Shown here piece by piece: positions 41,863-52,800 of a DNA stretch of 64,000 nt. Location: assembly GCA_022071945.1 (NCBI GenBank), contig JAJVIN010000015.1:1-64000 (forward strand). Direction: 5' to 3'. The number at the start of each line of letters is the position of its first letter. Positions within the stretch are counted from its first letter, which is position 1. The notes beneath the pieces were generated by a model. The model was given only the letters and a program-made list of their open reading frames with translations, ran no database searches and was not told the DNA's origin. A program made the position numbers and the translations under genes. This stretch comes from Thermoanaerobaculia bacterium. GTDB taxonomy: Bacteria > Acidobacteriota > Thermoanaerobaculia > UBA5066.

Positions 41863-42828
41863 TCAGATCGTCGGGGCCGGGGCCGGCGCCTCCTCTTCCT
41901 TGAAGAGATCCGTCGAGATGTAGCGCTCGGAGGTCGACGGGATGACAAAGACGATGAGCTTTCCCGCGCTTTCCGGACGGCGGGAGATCTCGAGCGCGGC
42001 AAATGCGGCCGCACCGGAGGAAATGCCCGCGAGGATCCCCTCCTCCTTGGCGAGACGGCGGGCGGTGGCGAACGCCTGATCGTTCGAAACCTGGATCACC
42101 TCGTCGATGAGGTCTTTTTGCAGGTTGTCCGGCACGAACCCGGCGCCAATCCCCTGGATCTTGTGCGGACCGGGCTGACCGCCCGAAATCACCGGCGAGT
42201 GGACGGGCTCCACCGCGACGAGCCTCACACCAGGCTTCTTCGCCTTCCAGACCCTTCCCACTCCCGTCATCGTCCCGCCCGTCCCGACTCCGGCGACGAA
42301 GACGTCCATCCCCCCATCCGTGTCCCGCCAGAGCTCCTGGGCCGTGGTCGCTTCGTGGATGGCCGGGTTGGCGGGGTTGGAGAATTGCTGCGGGATCACA
42401 CCCGCCGGTCCGAGCTCCGCCACGAGCTCGTTCGCCTTCGCGATGGCGCCCTTCATCCCGAGAGGACCGGGTGTCAGAACGACCTCGGCCCCCAGGAGCT
42501 TCAGGACCTTCCGCCGCTCGATCGACATCGTCTCGGGCATCGTCAGGATCAGGCGGTAGCCCTTCGCCGCCGCCGCGAACGCCAGCGCAATCCCCGTGTT
42601 GCCCGACGTCGGCTCGACGAGGACCGTCTTGCCCGGCTCGATCTGGCCGCTTCTCTCGAGCGCCTCGATCATCGCCACACCGATCCGGTCCTTGACCGAG
42701 TGCGCCGGGTTGAAGAACTCGAGCTTGGCCGCCACCACCGCCCCGGGCGCCGACGAGGCCGCCATCCGGTTCAGCTTCACGAGCGGCGTGTTGCCGATCA
42801 ACTTCGTCATGTCTTCCGCGATTCGCAT
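41863..42828 (-). CDS. cysK: Cysteine synthase A (O-acetylserine sulfhydrylase)
   Basis: A 321-residue PLP enzyme of normal CysK length, start [20 protein letters not shown]. The PLP lysine is Lys46 ([11 protein letters not shown]), the substrate loop is [12 protein letters not shown], and the phosphate-binding loop is [23 protein letters not shown] completes the set. It makes cysteine from O-acetylserine and sulfide. The C-terminus has an Ala/Pro tail ending PAPTI, and an Ile C-terminus as seen in CysK proteins that bind serine acetyltransferase is reversed in that enzyme, so no inference is drawn. The Rrf2-type regulator gene lies 54 bp upstream on the same strand. Confidence 0.95.
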   Translation of the reverse strand: MRIAEDMTKLIGNTPLVKLNRMAASSAPGAVVAAKLEFFNPAHSVKDRIGVAMIEALERSGQIEPGKTVLVEPTSGNTGIALAFAAAAKGYRLILTMPETMSIERRKVLKLLGAEVVLTPGPLGMKGAIAKANELVAELGPAGVIPQQFSNPANPAIHEATTAQELWRDTDGGMDVFVAGVGTGGTMTGVGRVWKAKKPGVRLVAVEPVHSPVISGGQPGPHKIQGIGAGFVPDNLQKDLIDEVIQVSNDQAFATARRLAKEEGILAGISSGAAAFAALEISRRPESAGKLIVFVIPSTSERYISTDLFKEEEAPAPAPTI

Positions 42829-42882
42829 GAAGTCCTCCTGGGTTCTCGGCGCCGCGATCCCTCGACCCCGGCGCCACATTTG

Positions 42883-43290
42883 CTAGATGTCGTACGTGAC
42901 GACCTGATTGGCCTCCCGGGCCCGCCGGACCAGCGCTTCCACAGTCACCTGCGCGAACGTCCGGCGATACGCCTCGTGAGCCATCCCGGCCAGCTCAGAC
43001 ACATAGGAAGGAACATCCGAGCCTTGCTCCCGGTGAGACGTATCAGAAGAAAAGGGCGCCATGACCTCCCAGGCACTCGCCAGAAGGGCCCGGCCGCTCA
43101 GGCGGTAGCCCCCGTTCCGGCCGCGCCCCGCCTCCACGAGGCCGAGACGCACCAACGGCAGCAGAAGCTGGTATGCCGCCTCGCGCGTCAGCCCCAGCTT
43201 GCCGGCCAGAACGGGCCCCCGCAGCTCCCCCGACGGGGCGAGCGCCAGCTCGACGATGACCTCAAGCGCCTTCTTCTGCCGGATGTTCAC
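42883..43290 (-). CDS. Rrf2-family transcriptional regulator (CymR-like by context)
   Basis: A 135-residue winged-HTH protein with GTG start. RQKKALEVIVELALAPSGELRGPVLAGKLGLTREAAYQLLLPLVRLGLVEAGRGRNGGYRLS is a clear Rrf2 DNA-binding domain. There are no cysteines, so it cannot hold the Fe-S cluster of IscR or NsrR. Its position before cysK suggests a CymR-like role in sulfur control. It diverges from degP, and a 14-bp palindrome lies in the shared interval. Confidence 0.85.
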   Translation of the reverse strand: MNIRQKKALEVIVELALAPSGELRGPVLAGKLGLTREAAYQLLLPLVRLGLVEAGRGRNGGYRLSGRALLASAWEVMAPFSSDTSHREQGSDVPSYVSELAGMAHEAYRRTFAQVTVEALVRRAREANQVVTYDI

Positions 43291-43329
43291 GTGACCTCGC
43301 TAAAACTCATAAATGTGTTTCAGGTATTT

Positions 43330-43343
43330 GTAGATTAATCTAC
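43330..43343. promoter_or_regulatory. Palindrome between the Rrf2 and degP genes
   Basis: GTAGATTAATCTAC is a perfect 14-bp palindrome, 9 bp before the degP ATG and 40 bp from the rrf2-type start. Candidate operator for the Rrf2 protein or a degP regulator. Confidence 0.45.
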
Positions 43344-43352
43344 GGAGGCATC

Positions 43353-44681
43353 ATGTCAAGAGGATTTCGTCTCGCGGCGCTCCCGCTTCTCTTCACCCTC
43401 TCCGCCCCTTTGTCTGCCCAGACGAGGACAGCGGCGGGACTCGACGAGAGGCGCACACCCATCGTCGCGGCGGTCGAGAAGGTCGGACCGGCGGTCGTCA
43501 ACATCTCCGCGGAGCAGCTCGTGAGGCGCCGCGCGTCGGCCTGGGAGGAGTTCTTCAACTACGGCTCGCCGGACCGCCGCGAGCGCGGCTACCGGACGGA
43601 GTCGCTCGGATCGGGCGTCATCATCGATCCCAACGGGATCGTGGTCACCAACGCCCACGTCATTTCCGGCGCATCGAGGATCTTCGTGACCACGGCTGAT
43701 GGACGGGAGCTCGAGGCGGACGTCCTGGGGGCCGACGCGGACAACGACCTGGCGGTCCTGAAGGTGGAGTCGAAGAATCTGAGGGCGGCCAGGCTCGGAA
43801 CGACGAACGACATCCTGATCGGCGAGACGGCGATCGCGATCGGAAATCCCTTCGGCCTTTCCAACACGGTCACGACGGGCATCGTCTCCGCGCTGCACCG
43901 GAGCGTGCCGGGCGACAGCGGCCGGGTCTATTCCGACTTCATCCAGACGGACGCGGCGATCAACCCGGGCAACTCCGGCGGCGCGCTCGTGAACGTCCTC
44001 GGCGAGCTCATCGGCATCAACACGGCCATCGTCGGGGGAGCGAACACGATCGGGTTCGCGATACCGGTCGAGCGGGTCAAGCGCATCACGGACGACCTCC
44101 TGCGGTTTGGCGAGGTGAAACCGGTGTGGCTGGGAGTCCGGGCGGCCACCGTGACCTCGGACAAGAACCGGGCGTCGGCCCGCGGCCTGGGAGCCCGCAT
44201 CCGCTCCGTCTATCCGGGCTCGCCCGCCGAGGAGGCGGGCCTCGAGGAGGGCGACATCGTGACCTCGGTGGACGGGCGTCCCGTCGAGTCACGCGAAGAC
44301 TTCGACACGGCTCTGACCTCGGCCGGACCGGGCAAGACCTTGAGCATGGAGGTCCGCAGAAACGGCAAGAGCCGGATGGTGGCGGTCCGGACCACCCGGG
44401 CGCCCGATAACCTCGGTCTCGAGGTCCTCAGGCGCGAGATCGGGATCTCTCTGACCGCGAAGCGATCCGGAGGTCTGGCGATCACTTCGGTCGCCAATGG
44501 CTCTCCCGCCGATCAGAAGGGTATCGAGCGCGGCGACGAGCTCCTGGCGGTGAACGGACGGAAGGTCACGAGCCTCGAGGACGTCGGGCGCGCTCTCGAG
44601 GCGGCCGCGAGCCGCCCCACGACGGTCCTCGTCGTCGCGAGGGGACGCTACGCCTACACGATCACGTTCCGGCTGGACTGA
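43353..44681 (+). CDS. degP: DegP/HtrA-type periplasmic serine protease
   Basis: A 442-residue protein with a signal peptide (RLAALPLLFTLSAPLSAQ). The trypsin-like triad is visible: His102 (VVTNAHVI), Asp132 (DADNDLAVLKV) and Ser208 (NPGNSGGAL). Two PDZ domains follow (about 255-350 and 365-435; GSPAEEAGLEEGDIVTSVDG, GSPADQKGIERGDELLAVNG). It degrades or refolds misfolded envelope proteins. GGAGG lies just before the ATG. Confidence 0.93.
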   Translation: MSRGFRLAALPLLFTLSAPLSAQTRTAAGLDERRTPIVAAVEKVGPAVVNISAEQLVRRRASAWEEFFNYGSPDRRERGYRTESLGSGVIIDPNGIVVTNAHVISGASRIFVTTADGRELEADVLGADADNDLAVLKVESKNLRAARLGTTNDILIGETAIAIGNPFGLSNTVTTGIVSALHRSVPGDSGRVYSDFIQTDAAINPGNSGGALVNVLGELIGINTAIVGGANTIGFAIPVERVKRITDDLLRFGEVKPVWLGVRAATVTSDKNRASARGLGARIRSVYPGSPAEEAGLEEGDIVTSVDGRPVESREDFDTALTSAGPGKTLSMEVRRNGKSRMVAVRTTRAPDNLGLEVLRREIGISLTAKRSGGLAITSVANGSPADQKGIERGDELLAVNGRKVTSLEDVGRALEAAASRPTTVLVVARGRYAYTITFRLD

Positions 44682-44850
44682 CGGGATCCGGCCGAAGTCC
44701 TGCCGGCCTTCGGCGCCTCTTCTGGTAAACGGCAAGATTGCGGCACGGCCCTTTCTCGGTGCCTCTCCTCGTGAAGGTGAGGCCAGGCCGCCGGCCCGGG
44801 AAGGGTCCGCGCCCGTCCCTTCCGGAAAGAGGTCTCATGCCGATCTCCCC

Positions 44851-44902
44851 GTGGACCCCTCCGGTGCTTCGCACCGCCTCCCCTTCGCAAGGGGAGGCAA
44901 CC
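44851..44902. repeat. Two-hairpin dispersed element, copy B1
   Basis: Same opening GTGGACCCCTCC and same second hairpin as A1, but the first hairpin is GGTGC-TTC-GCACC in place of GGCCC-TGCC-GGGCC: both sides of the stem changed together. Confidence 0.7.
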
Positions 44903-44934
44903 GTCACCGGGTCATCGGTCACCCTCACGGCGAT

Positions 44935-44963
44935 CCGCCTCCCCTTCGCAAGGGGAGGCAACT
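44935..44963. repeat. Two-hairpin element, partial copy B2
   Basis: Only the second hairpin (CCTCCCCTT/AAGGGGAGG) and the AAC end are present, 59 bp after the same segment in B1, directly before the 3' end of the EamA gene. Confidence 0.65.
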
Positions 44964-44967
44964 CCTT

Positions 44968-45867
44968 CTACCTTCTCCGTCGCTCCGCCACGAGGATGCC
45001 GGCGAGGATCAGGACGCCGCCCGCGATCTCTCTCGCCGACATCCGCTCGCCGATCGTCAGGGCCGCGAAGAGGGCGGTCCAGACGGGCTCCATCGCGAAG
45101 ATCACCGCCGCGTGGGTGGCGGGCATCCGGGCCTGCGCCCACGTCTGCACGATGAACGTCAGGACGGTGGCGATGAGGGCCATCCAGAGGACCGAGAGCC
45201 AGAACCTGCCCGACATCGGCAACGGGCGGCTTTCCAGGGCCGCAAACGCCCCCGACCTGGGAAGGTGGGGCCAGACCGCGAACCGGGCGAGGCCGAGGAA
45301 GAGGGCCGCCGCGGCAATCTGGCCCGCGGCGAAGCGCCGCGCGTTGTGCCGGGGGGCGGCCTCGCCCATGTAGAAGATGATGTAGCCGTAGATCACGGCC
45401 GTCAGGAAGACGAGGGCGTCTCCCGGGTCGAGCCTCGTCGCATCCCGGGGCCAGGCGAGGACGAAGAAACCGGCCACGGCCAGGACGAGACCTTGCAGGT
45501 TCGCCCTGGAGGGGAGCTTTCGCGTGACGAGAAAGCCGATGATGGGGGTCAGGGGAACCGAGAGCCCCGTGATGAAGGCCGTCTTCGAGGCCGTCGTGTA
45601 GATCTGGCCCGCGAGCTGGCAGCCGATGCTGGTGGCCAGGAGAAAGCCGATGAGGAGGCTGTCTTTTCTCAGGCCCGCGCTTCTCGGTGCCCCCCTCGCC
45701 AGAGCCACCAGGACGACGGCGGCGAGGGCAAACCGAATGGCGAGGAAGAGGAGGGGCGGCGCGTCCTTCAGAACGAGCTCGTTCACGACGAACGTCGTCC
45801 CCCACAGGGCCGTGACGAACGCGAGCGCCAGGTCCGGCATCCAGCGTGAAGCCCAGAGAGAAGTCAT
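44968..45867 (-). CDS. EamA/DMT-superfamily transporter
   Basis: A 299-residue membrane protein with ten predicted hydrophobic helices in two EamA halves: ALAFVTALWGTTFVVNELVL at the start and a second half beginning near LRTLALVFLTAVIYGYIIF. ATG 45840 is a possible later start. Family members export metabolites or amino acids; the substrate is not predictable. It diverges from gltX with about 35 bp between the starts. Confidence 0.88.
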   Translation of the reverse strand: MTSLWASRWMPDLALAFVTALWGTTFVVNELVLKDAPPLLFLAIRFALAAVVLVALARGAPRSAGLRKDSLLIGFLLATSIGCQLAGQIYTTASKTAFITGLSVPLTPIIGFLVTRKLPSRANLQGLVLAVAGFFVLAWPRDATRLDPGDALVFLTAVIYGYIIFYMGEAAPRHNARRFAAGQIAAAALFLGLARFAVWPHLPRSGAFAALESRPLPMSGRFWLSVLWMALIATVLTFIVQTWAQARMPATHAAVIFAMEPVWTALFAALTIGERMSAREIAGGVLILAGILVAERRRR

Positions 45868-45902
45868 CCCGCCCGGATGATACGGGTATCATCGCGGCCG
45901 CG

Positions 45903-47324
45903 ATGGACTCCGTTCGTGTTCGATTCGCTCCCTCCCCGACAGGTTCCCTTCACGTTGGCGGCGCCCGGACGGCTCTTTACAACTGGCTGTTCGCCCGCAG
46001 GCACTCTGGCACGTTCATCCTGAGGATCGAGGACACGGACGTCGAGAGGAGCCGGAAGGAGCTGACCAGCCAGATCCTGGAAGCCATGACGTGGCTCGGC
46101 CTCTCGTGGGACGAGGGACCCTATTTCCAGAGTGAGCGGTACGCGCACTACCAGGAAGCCGCGAATCGCCTCATCGACGAGGGGAAGGCCTACCGGGCCT
46201 TCGAGACTCCCGAGGAGCTCGAGGCCGAGAAGAAGAGGGCAGAAGCCGAGGGCAAGGCCTTCCGCTACTCCGGCGCGTGCCGGGCTCTTTCCCGCGAGGA
46301 ATCGGACCGGCGGGCGGCCGCCGGCGAGAAGTTCGTGATCCGCCTTCTGATGCCCGAGGAGACGATCGTCGTCAACGACGTCGTCCAGGGCCGGGCCGAG
46401 TTCTCTCCGGACGTCCTCGACGACTTCGTCCTCGTCCGGTCGGACGGCCACCCGCTCTATCACTTCTCGGTCTGCGTGGACGATGCGGCGATGGGAATCA
46501 CCCACGTGATCCGGGGTGTCGACCATCTGCCCAACACCCCCAAGCACGTCGCCCTCTTCCGCGCGCTCGGCGTCAAACCGCCGGTCTTCGCCCACCTCGG
46601 CATGATTCTGGGGACGGACGGCAAGAAGCTCTCCAAGCGCCACGGCGCGGCGGGCGTCGAGGAGTTCCGGGAAATGGGGTTCCTGCCTCAGGCGCTCGTC
46701 AACTTCCTGGCCCTCCTGGGCTGGTCGCCGGGCGAGGACCGGGAGCGCATGACGACCGAGGAAATGATCTCCCTCTTCTCGCTCGAGAGGATCGGTCCTT
46801 CTCCGTCGCGCTTCGACCACGAGAAGCTCGCGTGGATGAACGGCCAGTCCCTGCAGGAAACGCCCGAGCCCGAGCTCCTCGCCCTCCTGAAGGCGCCCGA
46901 GCTCTCCGCCCTGCCGGAAGAAACGCTTCACGCCGCGATCGGCCTGCACCGCCCACGAACCAAGACGCTGGTGGAGCTTCGGAAGGCCCTCTCAATCTAC
47001 CTGGAAGACCCCGCGGAGTTCGACCCGGCCGGGATGAAGAAATTCGCCAGGAGAGAGGACGCGGCGCATCTGCGAACCCTGGCCGCCCGCCTCTCGTCGA
47101 TCGAGCCCTTCACGCACACCGGGATGGAGGAGGCCGCGCGCGCCCTCGCCGAGGAGACCGGACTCAAGCTCGGGGCGCTGGCCCAGCCGGCACGCCTCGC
47201 CCTGACGGGTTCCCTCGCCTCCCCGCCTCTCTTCGAGATGATCGAGGTCCTCGGCAAGGAGACGGCGCTGCGGCGCATGCTCTCGTTCGCCGGCCGGATC
47301 GAGGCGAACCCGCACCCTCACTGA
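45903..47324 (+). CDS. gltX: Glutamyl-tRNA synthetase
   Basis: A 473-residue class I synthetase starting [31 protein letters not shown] (HVGG version of the HIGH motif). [11 protein letters not shown] is the KMSKS-type loop, and the C-terminal helical anticodon domain is complete. It charges tRNA-Glu with glutamate. Because glnS follows, this organism does not need to mischarge tRNA-Gln, so the enzyme is probably discriminating. The two genes are 11 bp apart. Confidence 0.96.
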   Translation: MDSVRVRFAPSPTGSLHVGGARTALYNWLFARRHSGTFILRIEDTDVERSRKELTSQILEAMTWLGLSWDEGPYFQSERYAHYQEAANRLIDEGKAYRAFETPEELEAEKKRAEAEGKAFRYSGACRALSREESDRRAAAGEKFVIRLLMPEETIVVNDVVQGRAEFSPDVLDDFVLVRSDGHPLYHFSVCVDDAAMGITHVIRGVDHLPNTPKHVALFRALGVKPPVFAHLGMILGTDGKKLSKRHGAAGVEEFREMGFLPQALVNFLALLGWSPGEDRERMTTEEMISLFSLERIGPSPSRFDHEKLAWMNGQSLQETPEPELLALLKAPELSALPEETLHAAIGLHRPRTKTLVELRKALSIYLEDPAEFDPAGMKKFARREDAAHLRTLAARLSSIEPFTHTGMEEAARALAEETGLKLGALAQPARLALTGSLASPPLFEMIEVLGKETALRRMLSFAGRIEANPHPH

Positions 47325-47335
47325 GGAGAATGACC

Positions 47336-49057
47336 ATGGAAGAAACCCCGACAGCGGTTCTGCCCCCCGAAACCTCCGGACGCGACTTCATTCGCCAGAT
47401 CATCGACGGCGACCAGGAATCGGACAAGCACGCCGGACGGGTGGCCACGCGCTTTCCGCCGGAGCCCAACGGCTACCTCCACATCGGCCATGCCAAGTCG
47501 ATCTGCCTCAATTTCGGCGTCGCGGCCGAATACCAGGGCACGTGCAACCTCAGGTTCGACGACACCAACCCTCTGAAGGAAGACGTCGAGTACGTCGAGT
47601 CCATCCAGGAGGACGTCCACTGGCTCGGCTTCGACTGGGCGGATCGGATGTACTACGCCTCGGACTACTTCGAGAAGCTCTACGAGTTCGCCGAACAGCT
47701 CATCAAGGACGGCAAGGCCTACGTCTGCGACCTTTCGGCCGAGGAAGTCCGTGAGTACCGCGGCACGCTCACCGAGCCCGGCAAAGACAGCCCCTACCGG
47801 CAGCGGAGCGTCGAGGAGAACCTCGATCTCTTCCGGCGGATGCGCGGAGGCGAGTTCCCCGACGGCTCCCGCACCCTCAGGGCCCGGATCGACATGGCCT
47901 CGCCCAACATCAACCTGAGGGATCCGGCGCTCTACAGGATCCGCAAGGCCACGCACCACCGCACGGGCGATCGCTGGTGCCTCTACCCGATGTACGACTA
48001 CGCACACGCGCTGTCGGACTGGATCGAGAGAATCACGCACTCGCTCTGCACGCTCGAGTTCGAGGACCACCGGCCCCTCTACGACTGGTGCCTGGAAGCC
48101 CTGAACCTGCCCGACCGCCCCCGGCAGATCGAATTCGCCCGGCTGAACCTGACCTACACGCTCCTGTCGAAAAGAAAGCTCCTGCACCTCGTGACGGGCA
48201 AGTACGTCTCGGGCTGGGACGATCCGCGCATGCCCACGATCGCGGGCCTTCGCCGGCGCGGCTACACGCCCGAGGCCATCCGCGAGTTCTGCGACCGGAT
48301 CGGCCTCGCCAAGAGGGACAGCGTCGTCGATGTCGCCCTCCTCGAGCACTGCCTGCGCGAGGACCTCAACAGACGCGCCCCTCGCGTCATGGCGGTCCTC
48401 GACCCCGTCAAGGTCGTTCTCACCAACTATCCGGAGGGCCAGGTCGAGGAGTTCGACGCGGTCAACAATCCCGAGGACCCCTCCCACGGATCCCGAAAGG
48501 TCCCGTTCTCGCGCGAGCTCTACATCGAGCGGGACGACTTCCGCGAGATCCCGCCGCCGAAGTACCACCGCCTCTCCCCCGGCCAGGAAGTCCGCCTGCG
48601 CTGGGCCTACCTCGTCCGTCTCGACGAGATCGTCAAGGACGAAAACGGCACGGTCACCGAGCTGCGATGCACCTACGACCCGGCCACGCGCGGCGGGGAC
48701 GCGCCCGATGGCCGGAAGGTGAAGAGCACCATCCACTGGGTCTCGGCCTCGCATTCGCTTCCGGCCGAGGTCCGGCTGTACGACCGGCTCTTCTCCTCCC
48801 CGGACCCCGATGACGTGCCCGAGGGCAAGGACTTCCTGTCGAACCTGAACCCCGAATCGCTCGTCGTCTCGACCACCTGCCGGGTCGAGCCGGGCCTCTC
48901 GCAGGCAAAGGCCCTCGATTTCTTCCAGTTCGAGCGGCTGGGCTACTTCGTCGCCGACCCCGACTCGACTCCGGAAAGGCTCATCTTCAACCGGTCCGTG
49001 GCCCTGAGAGATTCCTGGGCCAAGATCGAGAAGAAAACACGAGGCGGCAAACCTTGA
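47336..49057 (+). CDS. glnS: Glutaminyl-tRNA synthetase
   Basis: A 573-residue GlnRS; ATG 47336 has GAGGAG at the best spacing (ATG 47330 lies too close). [23 protein letters not shown] is the HIGH motif, [11 protein letters not shown] the KMSKS equivalent, and the two C-terminal beta-barrel anticodon domains are present ([11 protein letters not shown]). It attaches glutamine directly. A tRNA-Gln gene follows 0.4 kb downstream. GlnRS in a bacterium reflects an ancient transfer from eukaryotes and is found in only some phyla. Confidence 0.97.
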   Translation: MEETPTAVLPPETSGRDFIRQIIDGDQESDKHAGRVATRFPPEPNGYLHIGHAKSICLNFGVAAEYQGTCNLRFDDTNPLKEDVEYVESIQEDVHWLGFDWADRMYYASDYFEKLYEFAEQLIKDGKAYVCDLSAEEVREYRGTLTEPGKDSPYRQRSVEENLDLFRRMRGGEFPDGSRTLRARIDMASPNINLRDPALYRIRKATHHRTGDRWCLYPMYDYAHALSDWIERITHSLCTLEFEDHRPLYDWCLEALNLPDRPRQIEFARLNLTYTLLSKRKLLHLVTGKYVSGWDDPRMPTIAGLRRRGYTPEAIREFCDRIGLAKRDSVVDVALLEHCLREDLNRRAPRVMAVLDPVKVVLTNYPEGQVEEFDAVNNPEDPSHGSRKVPFSRELYIERDDFREIPPPKYHRLSPGQEVRLRWAYLVRLDEIVKDENGTVTELRCTYDPATRGGDAPDGRKVKSTIHWVSASHSLPAEVRLYDRLFSSPDPDDVPEGKDFLSNLNPESLVVSTTCRVEPGLSQAKALDFFQFERLGYFVADPDSTPERLIFNRSVALRDSWAKIEKKTRGGKP

Positions 49058-49461
49058 AAGACCGGGGAACGCGCCTCCGAACCCGGATCGTCTTGTGGGC
49101 TCCGGTGGCCGTTCTCCTCTCCTTCGAGTTCTACCTCTCGGCCCAGTCGACGCTTCCCTCGATCCCCGTCTCCCTGCCATCGCTCGACAAGCTCGCGCAC
49201 GCGGGCTACTTCTTCCTCGTGGCTCTCTTTGCCGTGAGAGCCGCGCGATTCGGAGAGGGCTGGACGCGAAAAAGGACGGCAATGGCCATCGTCGGCGCGA
49301 TCCTCCTCTGGGGTCTTCTCGACGAGTTCCACCAGTCGAGGGTGCCTCAGCGGTCCGTGGAGGCTCTGGACATCGTCGCGGACGTCGTGGGCGCGCTCCT
49401 CGGGGTCGCGGCAGCGGAACCCCTCTGGAGGGTCTTCAAACTCGACCGCGTCGTGACGTGA
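49054..49461 (+). CDS. VanZ-like small membrane protein
   Basis: A 135-residue protein from TTG 49054, sharing TTGA with the glnS stop. It has four hydrophobic segments and VanZ-like features: [57 protein letters not shown], with the Asp-Lys-x2-His and Glu-x2-Gln pattern typical of the family. Function is unknown outside teicoplanin resistance; translationally coupled to glnS. Confidence 0.8.
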   Translation: MKDRGTRLRTRIVLWAPVAVLLSFEFYLSAQSTLPSIPVSLPSLDKLAHAGYFFLVALFAVRAARFGEGWTRKRTAMAIVGAILLWGLLDEFHQSRVPQRSVEALDIVADVVGALLGVAAAEPLWRVFKLDRVVT

Positions 49462-49468
49462 GGGAGAG

Positions 49469-49542
<74 letters not shown>

Positions 49543-49620
49543 GCAAGGTGAGGGACGGCGATTATCGACGGGTTCCGTGAGTCCGTCAACCGAGACGGAG
49601 CCCTCGAGACTCCACCCGCG

Positions 49621-49716
49621 GTGAGGCCTCACCCCCACCACCCCACCCGCAGCGAGGCCTCATTCGCGATGAAGCCTCATTGACGATGAGGCCGTAATAA
49701 CGATGAGGCCTCATCG
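49621..49716. repeat. Cluster of AGGCCTCA-centred short repeats
   Basis: GTGAGGCCTCAC at 49621 and CGATGAGGCCTCATCG at 49701 are perfect palindromes, with imperfect GAGGCCTCATT, GAAGCCTCATT and GATGAGGCC copies between. The interval 49543-49825 holds no gene. Confidence 0.6.
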
Positions 49717-49723
49717 CCCGCGA

Positions 49724-49791
49724 CCCTCTCCCGCGCATGCGGGAGAGGGGGAGCCGCTGGGGAACCCTCTCCCGCACTCGCGGGAGAGGGT
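49724..49791. terminator. Paired hairpins downstream of the LRR gene
   Basis: Two stem-loops with the same stem CCCTCTCCCGC/GCGGGAGAGGG, loops GCAT and ACTC, 15 bp apart; outer CGCGA/TCGCG arms can also pair across both. Positioned 35-100 bp after the stop of the minus-strand LRR gene, so termination or mRNA 3'-end protection is plausible; also typical of REP elements. Confidence 0.55.
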
Positions 49792-49825
49792 CGCGCGAAA
49801 CGAGGGGTGAGGGCCCCGGCCGGCC

Positions 49826-52800
49826 TCAGAACCCGATCGACCCCTGCAGGGTGCCGGTCGGGCCGAACACGTAGACGTCGCTGCGCTTCGAATCCGGATC
49901 GTTGTCGATCTTGGTGGCGACGGCCAGGACTCTGCCCGCTCCGGAAATCCACTCGATGTCGGTGGCGACGTCGACGAACTCGATCCCGTCGCCCGCCACG
50001 ACCTTCATGAAGCTGTTCACCTGGAGCCGCTGGTGGGGCTGGAGCGTGAATTCCTTTTCCGCCAGCGCCACGCCGCCCGAGTTCTTCGGGATGAGCCGCA
50101 CCTTCACGGTGGCCTCGGCCCCCGCGGTTTCCGCCAGGATCAGGTTCGTCCGGAACTGAGTGCTCTCCTCGAGGGCCGGGTGAGAGACGACGGCCGAGGG
50201 AAGCCCGCCGGCCGGGTCGCCGATCGCCTGGTCAGAAGCGGGCGCATACGCCGCTAGGGTCGAGGGAGACGTTCCCTTCGACGGGTCCTCCGGGTCCAGA
50301 GGCGTCGATGTCTCGGACGAGACGATGAGGCGGGTCACATCGGACCCCTCGACGAAGAGCATCCCCTGGTTTCCCTCGTCTTCGATCCCGAAGGCCTGGT
50401 ACACGATGTCCGTCCACGTGAGGGTCTTCTTGCCCTCGACGGTGAAGTCCTTGGACGGAGCGTCCGCCTCGGGGACGCCATCCTGCAGGTAGCGGAGCTT
50501 GAAGGCCACCGTCTTGGCCGTACCGTTCCGGATGGAAACGGCGGTCGTGAAGAAGGAGTTGTTCCTCCCTCGCGCCCGCGCGATCGCCGGCACGACGAGA
50601 CGGGTCGGGATGGCCCGGGGCGAGACTCCGTCCCGGCCCGAAGCGGCCCCTTCCGGGGGAAGGAGCTTGCCGGTCCTGATCGTGTAGCCCTGCGAGATGT
50701 TGTCGATGACGGTTGCGAAGGCCGCCACGGTCCCGATCCCGTCGGTGGGAATGACCTCGAGGCTCGCCCCGTCGTAAGAGACCCCGGCCGGGAACAGGGC
50801 CGGGTCACCGTCGTTGATCTGGAGCTTCGAGTACCCGAGGACGGTCTTGGCCGTTTCGCTCAGGAGGCGTCCATCCTTGCCCACCAGCCGCAGGTTCACC
50901 GAGAGAGAGCGGCCGGACGTCTCGGACAGGATGATGTTGCTCCGGAACTGGGAGCTGTTCCCGCCCTTCAGGCCCGTCAGGACGACCGGGGCCGCGCCCG
51001 TGGCCGTCATCCGCGCCCCCTGGCGGGACCGGATGACCGGGATCTCGGCGCCGAAGCGGCTCACGCCGCGGCCCGCCCTGAAGGTCAAGGAGTCGACCGT
51101 GGAGCGCACGGCCAGCGTTCCGACCCCGGCGGACCTGATCTCGATCGCCCCGCTCCCGCTCGTCCCGAAGAGCCCCCGGACGAAGTCGGCGAGGCGGTAC
51201 GTGGCGTACGGCTGCAACGTGATCTCGTTGTGCCTGACCTGCGGGTGGATGAGGCCATCCGCGCCATCCGGGGTGTAGTAGAGCGAGGCCTGAACCGCCG
51301 ATCCGCTCGTGTTGCGGATCCAGCCGTCGGAAATGAAGAAGGTCCCGCGGCCCGAGGCGCTGACACCGGACGGGATGATGAGCGAGGACTCGGTCGCCGA
51401 CAGGACTTCGCGCCGGTCGCCGGTCGTCACCGCTGACGGTTCCTCATCGAAGACCTGGAACAGCACCTTCGGCCTGTCCCCCTTTCCGTCGACCGCGACG
51501 AACGCGAGGTTGGTGGCGGCGGGCGCCGGCTCGTTCACACCCCGCCGTGACCGGTCGGAGGCGAGAAGGAACGTCCGGGCCTCCCCCGGCTCGAGCGGGT
51601 TGACGAGGTCTCCCGAGACGACGGAGAGCCACGCGCCGCCAGGGCCGATCACCGCGACCACCCTCGTCCTGACGGTGCCGTTGTTACGGATCGTGATCGA
51701 CTGGGTCGGAGGGTTCACCCCTGCCCGGGCGATGAAGTGGACCTCGTTGGAAGGCTCCGCGCTCAACCGGACCGTCGCTTCCGGCGTGATGACGGGGGCC
51801 GAGCCCAGGGCGCTTCGAATGACGGGCACGCAGACCTGCTGGCTGCTGCTGCCCTCCGCCCAGATGGCGCAGAAGGAATCGAAGAGAGTGGCCGGGGTCA
51901 CCGTCACCAGCGGGTCGTAGACGAGGGCCACCTCGACACTCTGCCCCGGCGCGATTGGACCGGTCGACGCGGGCTCGGGTCTGAAGGTCGACAGCTTCGA
52001 GGCAAACGAGAGGGCCGCCGCGGTGCTCCCGATGTTCCGGATCTGGATCTTGCCGTCTTCCGAGACGTTGCCGAGGACAAAGGGCTCCTGGATCGCCTCC
52101 GCCGCGACCACGGCGAAGAAGGCGGGAGCGGTCCGGATGGTGACGACGATGGGCTCGGACGGGTTGCCCACGCAATCTGCCGGAGTGATCGCCCTGACCG
52201 TGGCGCACCACGTGCCGGCGTCGCTGGCCTTCGTCGTCACCGACAGCGAGGTCCCGGGAGTCGTGAAGCTCCTCGGGGTCCCGGTGCAGGTCGCGTTGGC
52301 ATAGAGGTCGAGGCGGTATCTGCCCGTGTCCGTTCCCGGCACGGTGTCCGGCCCGGAAAGGACATCCGTCCAGGAAAGCGTCAGGGCGGTGCCGGCCCGG
52401 ATGCTCAAACCCGCCGAGCGGTTCAGGAATCCCGGGGTCCCGGGCCGCTCGCACTCGTCGTAGGTGACGACGAGGTCAGCAGCCGCCGAGGTCCCGCCGA
52501 GAGGCTCGGGCAAGACGGCGCGAAGGTAGGTCGTTCCGGGGCCTCGGGACGTGATCGCGACGGGAACCGAAGCTTGCCCGGCGGGGACGGTTACGGTCGC
52601 CGGAACGGTCGCGATCGACGGATTGGCCACCGAGAACGCCACGGCGACATCCGCGGGCTGGACGGGTTCCAGGGTAACGGTCACGTTCGCCGGACGGCCG
52701 ACGACGATCCGCTGCTGGGCGGGCGTCAGCTTGACGACCACGGACCCGGGCGCCGAGGTCAGCGCCGGCGTGGGCGGCTCGCTCGGGTCGCTGAAGAGGA

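Noticed and set aside
38031-42014. Long minus-strand frames across clpB, hsp20 and the minisatellite
   Set aside because: They run antisense to clpB/hsp20 and through non-coding repeats; composition is Gly/Arg/Pro-rich without domains.
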